Source: Sphingobacterium sp. UT-1RO-CII-1
GTDB lineage: Bacteria; Bacteroidota; Bacteroidia; Sphingobacteriales; Sphingobacteriaceae
DNA length: 64,000 nt
NCBI RefSeq assembly: GCF_026711005.1
Contig: NZ_JAPPVJ010000007.1
Coordinates: forward strand, 124,001 to 188,000
Reading direction: 5' to 3'
Every line of letters begins with the position of its first letter. The stretch's first letter is position 1. The position numbers were made by a program, and so were the translations under genes. The notes under the pieces were generated by a model, which searched no databases, was not told where the DNA came from, and worked only from the letters and a program-made list of their open reading frames with translations. Positions 55,473 through 63,661 of this stretch are shown piece after piece.

Positions 55473-56273
55473 ATGAAAAATATAACTATTATAGGTAGTG
55501 GAAACATAGGACTTTCTTTGGCAAAAGGACTTGTTAAGTCTAATTTATTTGTTCCTGCGCAAATAACTTTAACGCGTAGAAATGTAGAGGCTTTAGAAGA
55601 AGAGGCTAAACTAGGTTTTCATGTTTCTGATAACAATAACAGTGCAGTGAAGAATGCTGATATAATTGTATTGGCTATCCTTCCCCAGCAATTAAAGAAG
55701 GTATTAGAGTTAATAAAAACTTCTTTAACTTCGACACAAATTATTGTATCTGTTGCATCAGGTGTCAGTTGTATGAATATAAAAGCTATTATTGGTACGG
55801 ATAAACAGGTTGTAAGAGCGATGCCCAATACTGCTATTGCTATAGGTCAGTCTATGACTTGTGTAGCTACTGATGATGCCGATATAAAAGTAGTAGAAAA
55901 GGTTGAGAAACTATTTGAAACAGTAGGAGCTGTTGTAGTTATACAGGAAGATCTAATGACATCAGCCACAGCTTTATGTGCCTGCGGAATCGCATTTTTT
56001 CTTCGTGCTATTCGCGCTGCTTCCCAAGGAGGAGTTGAAATTGGTTTTCATGCGCATGATGCTTTAAAAATGGCTGTACAAACAGCGAAAGGAGCTGCAG
56101 ATTTGTTGCTACAAACGCAAAATCATCCGGAAGGAGAAATTGACAAAGTGACTTCCCCAAAAGGTTGTACTATTGCAGGGCTTAATGAAATGGAACATAA
56201 TGGTTTTAGCTCTGCATTTATAAAAGGAATAAAACTATCGGCAGATAAAGCAGGGGACTTATATGAAGAATAA
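55473..56273 (+). CDS. proC: Pyrroline-5-carboxylate reductase
   Basis: The 266-residue protein has the N-terminal NAD(P)-binding loop ITIIGSGNIGLSLAKGL. It also has QVVRAMPNTAIAIGQSMTCV and the C-terminal signature KVTSPKGCTIAGLNEME. It reduces P5C to proline. It is embedded in the arg cluster and overlaps argE by 11 bp, so ornithine/arginine and proline synthesis are probably co-regulated. Confidence 0.93.
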   Translation: MKNITIIGSGNIGLSLAKGLVKSNLFVPAQITLTRRNVEALEEEAKLGFHVSDNNNSAVKNADIIVLAILPQQLKKVLELIKTSLTSTQIIVSVASGVSCMNIKAIIGTDKQVVRAMPNTAIAIGQSMTCVATDDADIKVVEKVEKLFETVGAVVVIQEDLMTSATALCACGIAFFLRAIRAASQGGVEIGFHAHDALKMAVQTAKGAADLLLQTQNHPEGEIDKVTSPKGCTIAGLNEMEHNGFSSAFIKGIKLSADKAGDLYEE

Positions 56274-57333
56274 AACTGTTGATAGCCTAAAAAAAGAAAT
56301 TATTCATCTACTTAAAGAAATGATTGCAATTCCTTCTTATAGCCGGGAAGAGGAAGGAACAGCAAAATTGATATTTAATTTTTTACAAGAGAAAAAGATA
56401 AACGTTAATCGGTTACATAATAATTTGTGGTGTTATAACGAATTTTATGACCAAAACAAGCCGACTATACTATTGAATTCTCATCATGATACGGTTAAAC
56501 CGAATAAGGCTTATACGAGAACCCCCTTCTTAGCAGATGAGGAAAAAGGGAAACTCTATGGCCTAGGGAGTAATGATGCTGGTGGGTGCTTAGTAGCTCT
56601 TATTGCTACATTTCTTTATTTTTATAATCGAAAAGATTTAAAGTACAATTTGTGTTTATTAGCATCTGCAGAAGAAGAGGTTTCTGGCGATAAGGGGGTT
56701 GAATGTGTCTTTAAGCATTTGTTGCCCATTGATTTTGCTATAGTTGGTGAACCCACTCTTTTGGATTTGGCAGTTGCTGAGAAAGGTCTTATGGTTTTAG
56801 ATTGTGAAGCTCAAGGAATAGCCGGTCATGCCGCTAGAGAGGAAGGGGATAATGCCATTTACAGAGCGCTGGATAGCATACATTGGTTTCGAACTTTTCA
56901 ATTTCCTAAAGTTTCGCAGTATCTCGGTCCTATAAAGATGTCAGTAACAATGATTGAAGCTGGAACACAACATAACGTGGTACCAGCTATTTGCAATTTT
57001 GTGGTTGATGTAAGAACAACAGATGTTTATACCAATACGGAGGTTCTAAATATTATAAAAGATAGTGTTTCTGTTAAAGTTAAGGCTCGCTCAACGAGAT
57101 TAAATCCATCAACTATCTCTGTAGAGCATCCAATTGTCCGATCTGGACTAGCACTTGGAGCCAATATATATGGTAGCCCAACTATGAGTGATCAAGCTTT
57201 ATTACCAGTTCCTTCTGTAAAAGTAGGGCCAGGAGACTCTGCTAGATCACACTCTGCAGATGAGTTTATATATATAAAGGAAATTGAAGAGGGGGTAGAT
57301 TTTTATATTAAAATATTAAAAAATATTTTATAG
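56263..57333 (+). CDS. argE: M20 family deacylase, N-acylornithine/citrulline deacetylase-like
   Basis: The 356-residue M20 metallopeptidase has LLNSHHDTVKP (zinc His and Asp), GSNDAGGCLVAL (bridging Asp) and LLASAEEEVSGDKG (catalytic and zinc Glu). The HNVVPAICNFVVDVRT dimerisation-domain segment follows. By position it removes the acyl block from N-acylcitrulline or N-acylornithine. It overlaps proC by 11 bp and ends within a palindromic terminator. Confidence 0.88.
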   Translation: MKNKTVDSLKKEIIHLLKEMIAIPSYSREEEGTAKLIFNFLQEKKINVNRLHNNLWCYNEFYDQNKPTILLNSHHDTVKPNKAYTRTPFLADEEKGKLYGLGSNDAGGCLVALIATFLYFYNRKDLKYNLCLLASAEEEVSGDKGVECVFKHLLPIDFAIVGEPTLLDLAVAEKGLMVLDCEAQGIAGHAAREEGDNAIYRALDSIHWFRTFQFPKVSQYLGPIKMSVTMIEAGTQHNVVPAICNFVVDVRTTDVYTNTEVLNIIKDSVSVKVKARSTRLNPSTISVEHPIVRSGLALGANIYGSPTMSDQALLPVPSVKVGPGDSARSHSADEFIYIKEIEEGVDFYIKILKNIL

Positions 57334-57357
57334 AGAGGTTTTAAACCTCTCTATAAA
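57327..57357. terminator. Bidirectional terminator, argE / AsnC regulator
   Basis: TTTATAGAGAGGTTT (57327-57341) is the reverse complement of AAACCTCTCTATAAA (57343-57357), centred on one T. It overlaps the stop codons of both convergent genes. Confidence 0.85.
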
Positions 57358-57821
57358 GTGATTTGTCTTTTAATACTTTCTTCTAAAGATATAATAGTTT
57401 CAGTGCGTTGTATTCCTGTTAAGGATTGGATATCTTCGTTTAGAACTTTTCTTAAGTGAGCAGTATCTTTGCAGACAATTTTTGCAAACATACTGTATTG
57501 CCCTGTACAATAATGTAGTTCTACAACTTCCTTAATTTGCTTTAGTTGTTTGACGGCGTCTGAATATTGAGAACCTTTTTCAAGATAAATACCTAAAAAG
57601 GCTGTAATGTCAAACCCTACTTTTTGGGGATTAATTATTAATTCTGAACCTTTAATAATGTTCATCTCTTCCATTTTTTTCATGCGTACATGAATGGTTC
57701 CTCCAGAGACAATTAGTTTTTTAGCAATCTCAGTATAGGGAATTGAAGCATCTTCCATTAAAATAGACAATATCTGAATGTCTAAATTGTCTAAATCATA
57801 GTTTGCGTACTTTTTATCCAT
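57351..57821 (-). CDS. Lrp/AsnC family transcriptional regulator
   Basis: The 156-residue protein has an N-terminal winged HTH (LDNLDIQILSILMEDASIPY and IAKKLIVSGGTIHVRMKKMEEM) and a C-terminal RAM ligand-binding domain (AFLGIYLEKGSQYSDAVKQL). Lrp/AsnC proteins sense amino acids. Its place directly against the arg cluster, convergent with it, makes it a candidate regulator of that cluster. No direct evidence of binding is visible beyond the argD repeats. Confidence 0.9.
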   Translation of the reverse strand: MDKKYANYDLDNLDIQILSILMEDASIPYTEIAKKLIVSGGTIHVRMKKMEEMNIIKGSELIINPQKVGFDITAFLGIYLEKGSQYSDAVKQLKQIKEVVELHYCTGQYSMFAKIVCKDTAHLRKVLNEDIQSLTGIQRTETIISLEESIKRQITL

Positions 57822-58149
57822 ATGTTTTTTTGTTTAAGTATTTATCCGAAATATTTAAGTTTAAATCTATATTAGTTTGGTTATTGATAGAAACCACTCT
57901 TTAATATTGGTTATATTTTTAGTCGATTCCTGTACAATATATACATATATCATTCTATGACTATATGACTTATAATTATTTCTGATGTTTATTTTTATTT
58001 TTTTCAAAAATACTAAGTTTTTTTAATAAAAATCTTATTTTCAAGCGTAAATAGTAATTTTAATTATAAATATTTTATATTGGTTATGTTATTTGTATTT
58101 TCTTTGTGCACTCTCTGTTATTTAAGTAAATTTACTAAAAAACAGTGCT
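57822..58149. other. Divergent intergenic region, AsnC regulator / kinase-like gene
   Basis: This 328-bp region is very AT-rich. TTTCTTTG (58099-58106), one base off the -7 consensus, would give the 58150 gene a leader of about 40 nt. I see no box for the regulator gene, no ORF and no repeat. Confidence 0.5.
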
Positions 58150-59193
58150 ATGGAGATAGGAGATGTTAAAATATCACGTAAAAAACCAACTTACCCTGTA
58201 GGTTTTGGTTTAAGTAAATACTTACGTTTTTATCAAAGAGATGCTAAATTCCCACTTACCTATCAAGATCTTTTAAATTTTACGGAAACTGTTCCTGTAC
58301 TAGACAAGTTCGGTAATGATACATTTTGGGAATCGCCATTATATCCTCCATATTTACAAGATCAGCTGTATAATAATTTAAAAGTAATCTACGCAATTCT
58401 TAAAGCATCTGGTAATACACGAATTGTTCAGCATAAGATTATTGATAGGATTGAGTACTGTGCTTTTGGAAATACAAAGCCTTTTAGAGTACGTATTATC
58501 AATCGCCTGAACGATGTCTATGATTACTTTTATATAAAACAAGCGGATGCTTCTCGCATATATGGTTTAGAGTTGGAGGAAATATTATCTCCAAATTCAG
58601 TAAATTATCTAGTAGATCGTGATACGTTGGTCGAAGAACATATTGTAGGAATACCGGGGGATGTTTTTAGTAAAGGAGGGATGTATAACCAGGATTATAA
58701 TCAAACTCGTATAGCCAAAGAATTTGTGAAATTTAATGAACGTTGTATAATTTCTTTATTGGGAGATATGCGTGCATATAACTTTGTTATGCAAATAACT
58801 CCCGATTTTGATGATTTTCAATTTAGGATTCGCGCAATTGATTTTGATCAACAATTTTATGAAGGTAATTCTAAAGTGTATATGCCACAGTACTTTAAAG
58901 AAAATTTTCCATATGTTAAGTTAGCTATGGAGCATCTTACCGCTGATACAGTTTTACAGTATCAGCAAGAAGAGCGGTCATCTATTGTGCATCGGGTTCG
59001 TAGTGAACGTCACCGAATTAAAGATTTACGAGACGCGTCACAATTACAATCTTTATCGACGAAAGAAAATATAGATACTTTGAAAAAATCATATGCAATT
59101 TTTCATAATAATGATAGCTATTATAGATGCAAAACTATGACAGATATTGTTGAGCTTAATGTCAAAAATGTTATAAGACAGGTAAAACTTTAG
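58150..59193 (+). CDS. Uncharacterised protein with kinase-like signature residues
   Basis: I do not recognise this 347-residue cytoplasmic protein as a named family. Several spaced residues match the protein-kinase/aminoglycoside-phosphotransferase fold: VYDYFYIKQADASRI with Lys130 where the beta-3 ATP-binding Lys would be; acidic residues in GLELEEIL (139-146) or LVEEHI (160-165); LLGDMRAYNFVM with Asp206-x4-Asn211, as in the GDxxxxN catalytic loop; and IRAIDFDQQ with Asp231-Phe-Asp233, like the metal-binding DFG/DFD. No Gly-rich loop is obvious. There is no signal peptide. It stands alone, tail to tail with ruvC (4-bp overlap). A kinase-like or HipA-like role is inference only. Confidence 0.55.
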   Translation: MEIGDVKISRKKPTYPVGFGLSKYLRFYQRDAKFPLTYQDLLNFTETVPVLDKFGNDTFWESPLYPPYLQDQLYNNLKVIYAILKASGNTRIVQHKIIDRIEYCAFGNTKPFRVRIINRLNDVYDYFYIKQADASRIYGLELEEILSPNSVNYLVDRDTLVEEHIVGIPGDVFSKGGMYNQDYNQTRIAKEFVKFNERCIISLLGDMRAYNFVMQITPDFDDFQFRIRAIDFDQQFYEGNSKVYMPQYFKENFPYVKLAMEHLTADTVLQYQQEERSSIVHRVRSERHRIKDLRDASQLQSLSTKENIDTLKKSYAIFHNNDSYYRCKTMTDIVELNVKNVIRQVKL

Positions 59194-59753
59194 CTTATTC
59201 GCTTTTTATTATCTTTAACAAAAGCTTCCCAGCCTGAATAACTCTTCTTTTCTGTAGAATGATTTTGTTGAAATGCGTGACAAACTGCAACCGCTAAACC
59301 GTCGGTCGCATCTAAAAACTCAGGTGTTTCATTAAAGTTCAATAAATTTTTGAGCATTGCAGCGACTTGCTCTTTACTGGCCGTTCCATTGCCTGTAACT
59401 GACTGCTTTATTTTTCGAGGAGCATATTCGAATATAGGAATATCTACACTCAACGCTGCTGCCATTGCAACGCCTTGAGCTCTGCCTAGTTTTAGCATTA
59501 CTTGAACGTTTTTTCCATAAAAGGGAGCTTCTAATGCCATACAGTCTGGTTTATATTCTTCAACTAAGGCAGAAGTTTTTTTGAAAATACGCTGTAACTT
59601 TAAGCCTTGATCTGTTAAGTGTCCCATTTTCACCACGCCTAAAGTAATAAGAGAAAGCTTCTGTCCAACCTGCTTTATAATACCATATCCAAGAACAATT
59701 GTTCCTGGGTCTATTCCTAGAATAATTCTTTCTTTCGCTTTTTCTCGTTGCAT
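59190..59753 (-). CDS. ruvC: Crossover junction endodeoxyribonuclease RuvC
   Basis: The 187-residue Holliday-junction resolvase has ILGIDPGTIVLGYGII (catalytic Asp15), ALEAPFYGKNVQVMLKLGRAQG (Glu) and the C-terminal DATDGLAVAVCHAF (Asp pair). It cleaves junctions with RuvAB, which are not in the window. It overlaps the convergent kinase-like gene by 4 bp. Confidence 0.95.
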   Translation of the reverse strand: MQREKAKERIILGIDPGTIVLGYGIIKQVGQKLSLITLGVVKMGHLTDQGLKLQRIFKKTSALVEEYKPDCMALEAPFYGKNVQVMLKLGRAQGVAMAAALSVDIPIFEYAPRKIKQSVTGNGTASKEQVAAMLKNLLNFNETPEFLDATDGLAVAVCHAFQQNHSTEKKSYSGWEAFVKDNKKRIS

Positions 59754-59845
59754 TTTACAATATTACGACTTTAGTTTTTTAAGTAGATTAAGAACTAAAG
59801 AATTGATCGAAAATTAGTAACATTGTGCTTTCATTTTAACTTATA

Positions 59846-60820
59846 TTGACAAAACAACAAAAGAAATATCTTAATCTTGGGATCAAACTTATTATAGTAG
59901 GGCTTGCGTCTTGGTTTATATATGCTAAAGTTAGTGATCAAAAAAACTTAAAAGAGTTTGAACTTCTTATTCGAAGCATTAACCCGGATGTAGTTCGCAT
60001 AACTATTTCGGTTGTTGTTTTAATGATGTTTTTAAACTGGTCTTTAGAAGTCTTAAAATGGAAGTACTTAAGTCGGAAGATAGAAAATATAAGTTGGTGG
60101 ACTGCTTTTAAATCAGTTTTTGCAGGATTGACATGGGCTATTTTTACACCTAATCGTATTGGAGAGTATGGTGGACGAATTATGTTTTTGAAGCCGCAAA
60201 ATAGGGCGTCAGGAGCTGTTGCCATGGGAGTTGGTCTATTTGCTCAATTAGTTCTAACGAGTGTTTTTGGAGCTTTAAGTATAGCTTGGTTTGTGGCCAA
60301 GTATCTGAATTTTTCTGTCGCCTTGAATGGAGTTTTCTTTCTCTTTTCTGTAGTTTATGCAGGTGCTTTTATATTGTTATATTTCAATGTACATTGGATA
60401 GATCGGTTTGTTAATCGATTTAGGTTTATGGAAAAAATAAAAGGTTTTTTTTCAGTGCTCCAAACATATAAACGAAAAGAATTACTGTATGTCTTATTAT
60501 TATCCTTATGTAGATTTATCATCTTTACATCGCAATATATTATATTGATGTTGCTAATATTGCCTGATTTACCTTTTGTGGCTATGGTATTAATGATCTT
60601 TATATTGTTTTTTATACAGTCAGCTATGCCATCGTTGGATATTTTTGATTTTAGTGTGCGTAGTTTCGTGGCTAGCAATTTATATAGTTATATTACAACG
60701 CAAGAAATTGCTGTAATGGCTATTGTTTCTTGTATATGGTTTGTAAATTTAATTTTACCAGCAGTTATAGGAGCTGCTTTTGTATTTAATGTGAATTATC
60801 TTGATAATAATCAATCTTAG
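59846..60820 (+). CDS. UPF0104 / LPG-synthase-TM-like flippase-type membrane protein
   Basis: The only usable start is TTG 59846, because an in-frame stop lies 9 bp upstream and no ATG comes early. The 324-residue protein has about eight hydrophobic segments and the family motif FTPNRIGEYGGRIMFLKPQNR. It matches the transmembrane domain of lysylphosphatidylglycerol synthases but lacks the cytoplasmic aminoacyltransferase domain, so lysyl transfer is unlikely; lipid flipping or transport is the usual suggestion. The GT2 gene starts inside its last codons (20-bp overlap), which suggests a joint role in lipid-linked glycan synthesis. Confidence 0.82.
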   Translation: MTKQQKKYLNLGIKLIIVGLASWFIYAKVSDQKNLKEFELLIRSINPDVVRITISVVVLMMFLNWSLEVLKWKYLSRKIENISWWTAFKSVFAGLTWAIFTPNRIGEYGGRIMFLKPQNRASGAVAMGVGLFAQLVLTSVFGALSIAWFVAKYLNFSVALNGVFFLFSVVYAGAFILLYFNVHWIDRFVNRFRFMEKIKGFFSVLQTYKRKELLYVLLLSLCRFIIFTSQYIILMLLILPDLPFVAMVLMIFILFFIQSAMPSLDIFDFSVRSFVASNLYSYITTQEIAVMAIVSCIWFVNLILPAVIGAAFVFNVNYLDNNQS

Positions 60821-61937
60821 TTTTTTTTTAGTATGTATGTGTTTTGTATACATACTCTTAGTCCTCTATATGAGAAGGGGATGGAAACGGATACCTGGCT
60901 CTTGTCCGCAAAATATAAAACCTAAAACATCTGTCTCTATAATTATTGCTGCGAGAAATGAAGAAGATAATATAGGGAACACACTGGACTGTATCATTCA
61001 GCAGAAATTCCCTAAAGATTTAATGGAAGTTATAGTGGTTGATGACCACTCTATAGATAAAACTGCAGATATAGTACGTAGTTACGCAAAGTATGGCGTC
61101 ACATTAATACAGTTGAACGAGGGGGATAAACTCAATTCTTATAAGAAACTTGCGATATCAAAAGCAATAGCTTGTGCGAAGGGAGAGATTATTGTAACAA
61201 CCGATGCCGATTGCAGAATGGATAATGAATGGTTACAAAGTGTAATTGAATATTTTGAGAGCAATGAAAGTTATTTAGTATCATCTCCTGTGGTTTATTC
61301 TAACGAATCAAGTTATTTTGAAAGATTGCAAACATTAGAGTTTCTCTATTTAATAGGCTTAGGCGCAGCTGGTATTGGTAATAGTAAGCCTACAACTTGT
61401 AATGGAGCAAATTTGGCTTATAGACAAGATGTGTTTTATGAAATGGGAGGTTTTTCCGGTATTGATAATTTAGCTTCTGGAGATGATGAGCTTTTTTTGC
61501 ATAAAGTAGCTGAGAAATATGCTGATAAAATAGGGTTTTGTAAAAGTAGAAAGGCAATAGTATATACAGATGCTAAGCCCAACTTACAAGCATTTATAAG
61601 TCAGAGAAAGCGATGGGCCTCAAAGAGTACTAAATATAAAGATAAAAAAGTTGTCATATTGGGTATCGCTATATGGTTATTTAACTTAGCTTTTATTGTC
61701 AGTTTAGTCGTAGGAATTTTAATTGAGCCAAGTTTAATCTTGTTGGTGTTAATCGTTTTTATATTGAAAGTAATTGTCGAATATTATTTTATCCATTTAC
61801 TTTGCAGTTTTGTTCAAAGAAAAGAGCTGCTAGTTCATCTTCCCATATTATCTTTAGCGCATAGTTTATATTTGGTTTATATAGGTATAGCAGGAAATAT
61901 GGGGAAATATGATTGGAAAGGGAGGACTGTTAACTAG
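60801..61937 (+). CDS. Membrane-anchored GT2 family glycosyltransferase
   Basis: Translation probably starts at TTG 60801 (ATG 60837 is the alternative, still leaving a membrane anchor). The 378-residue protein has an N-terminal TM segment and then the GT-A domain: VSIIIAARNEEDNIGNTLDC, VVDDHS, TTDADCRMD (DxD-type) and SQRKRWASKS (QxxRW). Two or three TM segments follow near 285-360. This matches processive or lipid-sugar GT2 enzymes. It is translationally coupled to the upstream flippase-like gene. Confidence 0.88.
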   Translation: MIIINLSFFLVCMCFVYILLVLYMRRGWKRIPGSCPQNIKPKTSVSIIIAARNEEDNIGNTLDCIIQQKFPKDLMEVIVVDDHSIDKTADIVRSYAKYGVTLIQLNEGDKLNSYKKLAISKAIACAKGEIIVTTDADCRMDNEWLQSVIEYFESNESYLVSSPVVYSNESSYFERLQTLEFLYLIGLGAAGIGNSKPTTCNGANLAYRQDVFYEMGGFSGIDNLASGDDELFLHKVAEKYADKIGFCKSRKAIVYTDAKPNLQAFISQRKRWASKSTKYKDKKVVILGIAIWLFNLAFIVSLVVGILIEPSLILLVLIVFILKVIVEYYFIHLLCSFVQRKELLVHLPILSLAHSLYLVYIGIAGNMGKYDWKGRTVN

Positions 61938-62671
61938 GCTTCCACCTTTGAACGGATTATATCTTCAGCTTGTTTTACTATTTGTTCTGCAGTTAACCCA
62001 TCTTTATTTATAGGTGATAAAACCTCCCACTGCATTGTTGTAAAAGGACGTAAAGGGAACATGCCATATCTTACCATCAGATATGAGCCTGTAATTGCAA
62101 TAGGAACAATTAATGCATTTGGGTTTTTCTTTAAAAGTGTTGCTATTCCTCCCACTGAAAAACTTTTCATAGCTCCTGTGCGGGTACGTGTTCCTTCTGG
62201 GAATATAAATGCAGACCAGTTTTTTGTTTTCATATTGTTCGCAAGTTTTAAAATTTCAGAAATAGATTGCTTAGAGTCTTTCCGATTAATATTTGCCGCT
62301 CCTCCATGTATCAGGTTAAATGATATACTTGGAATGCCTGCTTTGGCTAATTCTATTTTGGAGATGAATTTGCCATGGTATCTACGAAGGAAGTATATAA
62401 GTGGTGGTATATCATATGAGCTTTGGTGATTTGCAATGAAAATGATAGGTTGCCCTGTAGGAATATTTTTATTATCAATGAATTTAGTTCTATTAAAAAG
62501 TATATAGTTACATGCAACTAAAAAACCATTTAGAACATCTACACTTTTTTTATGTGCTGTATATCCCCCTAATTTTAAAGATAACCATTGAATTGGATGG
62601 AATATGACTAAGAATAAGACAAAGCAAAAATAAAATAGAGGTGTCAATATATATCCGAGGAGTTTTCTCAT
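61934..62671 (-). CDS. plsC: 1-acyl-sn-glycerol-3-phosphate acyltransferase (PlsC family)
   Basis: The 245-residue protein has an N-terminal membrane segment. Block I is IFIANHQSSYD (the NHxxxxD catalytic motif) and block III is AFIFPEGTRTRTGAMKSF. IVPIAITGS also matches the family. It acylates lysophosphatidic acid to phosphatidic acid, or a related lipid, at the inner membrane. It overlaps the convergent GT2 gene by 4 bp. The gene symbol is by family; another acyltransferase role in this lipid cluster is possible. Confidence 0.88.
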   Translation of the reverse strand: MRKLLGYILTPLFYFCFVLFLVIFHPIQWLSLKLGGYTAHKKSVDVLNGFLVACNYILFNRTKFIDNKNIPTGQPIIFIANHQSSYDIPPLIYFLRRYHGKFISKIELAKAGIPSISFNLIHGGAANINRKDSKQSISEILKLANNMKTKNWSAFIFPEGTRTRTGAMKSFSVGGIATLLKKNPNALIVPIAITGSYLMVRYGMFPLRPFTTMQWEVLSPINKDGLTAEQIVKQAEDIIRSKVEA

Positions 62672-62726
62672 GTTTTAATAGTTGTGTTTATTTCAAGTAA
62701 TATTTTGCAAAAGAGTATTATATAGA

Positions 62727-63437
62727 CTAAGGAGTCGTATTCGCTACAGGTAAAACTTTTCCATTATAATATTTATGTCCATTTTGGGCAAAATCAGCTA
62801 AGTATCTTCCCATTTCAAACGCCAATGTTCCTGCTTGGAGATCTGGGAAAGCGTTCTCAAACATTTCTGTTTGTGAAGATCCTAGAGCGAGACAATTTAC
62901 TTTGATGTTTTGCTCTTTAAGCTCTTCAGCAAGGCATTCCGACAGGGTTGCAAGAGCGCCTTTACTAGTTGAGTAAGCAGATAGTCCGCTAAATTTTGAA
63001 GACCCTTGAAATCCGCCCATACTGCCCACATTAATTATGTGTCCTCCATCTTTCATTAATGGAACTACATGTTGAATCATATTAATATGACCTAAAAGAT
63101 TGCTTTGTAGTGTTGTTGCAAAGTCTTCTAAGCTTGTATCCATAAATGGTTTGTTAATTATTGTCCCAGCATTGTTGATTAGGATATCAACTTTTTCAAA
63201 CTTTGATTGAATGAAAGGCACTAAAGAGTTCGTATAATCGTCATAAACGATATCAAACTGAGCCGGATATAACTTTCCTCCATCGGGGTTTAAAGAACTT
63301 GATAGCTCGTGTAACTTGCGGAGTTTATCCGCAGAACGGGCTAATGCAATAACATTATTTTCTTTTTTAGATGTTAGGTCTAAGACGGCTTCAAAGCCTA
63401 TTCCACTGCTCGCCCCAGTTATAATAATATTTGCCAT
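62727..63437 (-). CDS. Short-chain dehydrogenase/reductase
   Basis: Translation is taken from the ATG at 63437 (MANIIITGASSGIGFEA), which gives the standard Rossmann start; an upstream ATG at 63461 adds 8 residues. The 236-residue SDR has TGASSGIG, LINNAG, VGSMGG and the catalytic YSTSK. Substrate is unknown. It lies 55 bp upstream of plsC on the same strand and could share its transcript. Confidence 0.88.
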   Translation of the reverse strand: MANIIITGASSGIGFEAVLDLTSKKENNVIALARSADKLRKLHELSSSLNPDGGKLYPAQFDIVYDDYTNSLVPFIQSKFEKVDILINNAGTIINKPFMDTSLEDFATTLQSNLLGHINMIQHVVPLMKDGGHIINVGSMGGFQGSSKFSGLSAYSTSKGALATLSECLAEELKEQNIKVNCLALGSSQTEMFENAFPDLQAGTLAFEMGRYLADFAQNGHKYYNGKVLPVANTTP

Positions 63438-63661
63438 TTTAAGATTGTATAGAGTTGTCAATTTGCTACATTAAATGCGTGCAAAATAAATGGGTGAAAT
63501 TAAGCAATATTCATGGTAGATAAAAGAACGTAAAAAATTTGATTTTTATTTTGTATCCAAAGTTTGCAAATATCGAGCTGTTTATATCGTTCTATTTTAT
63601 AAAGTTACTGCTCATGAACGCAACTTTGAGAATATTTAAAACGATATCATAGTAAGTTATA

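Noticed and set aside
59846..60820. Annotation as lysylphosphatidylglycerol synthase
   Set aside because: Only the membrane domain is present; the catalytic aminoacyltransferase domain is absent.
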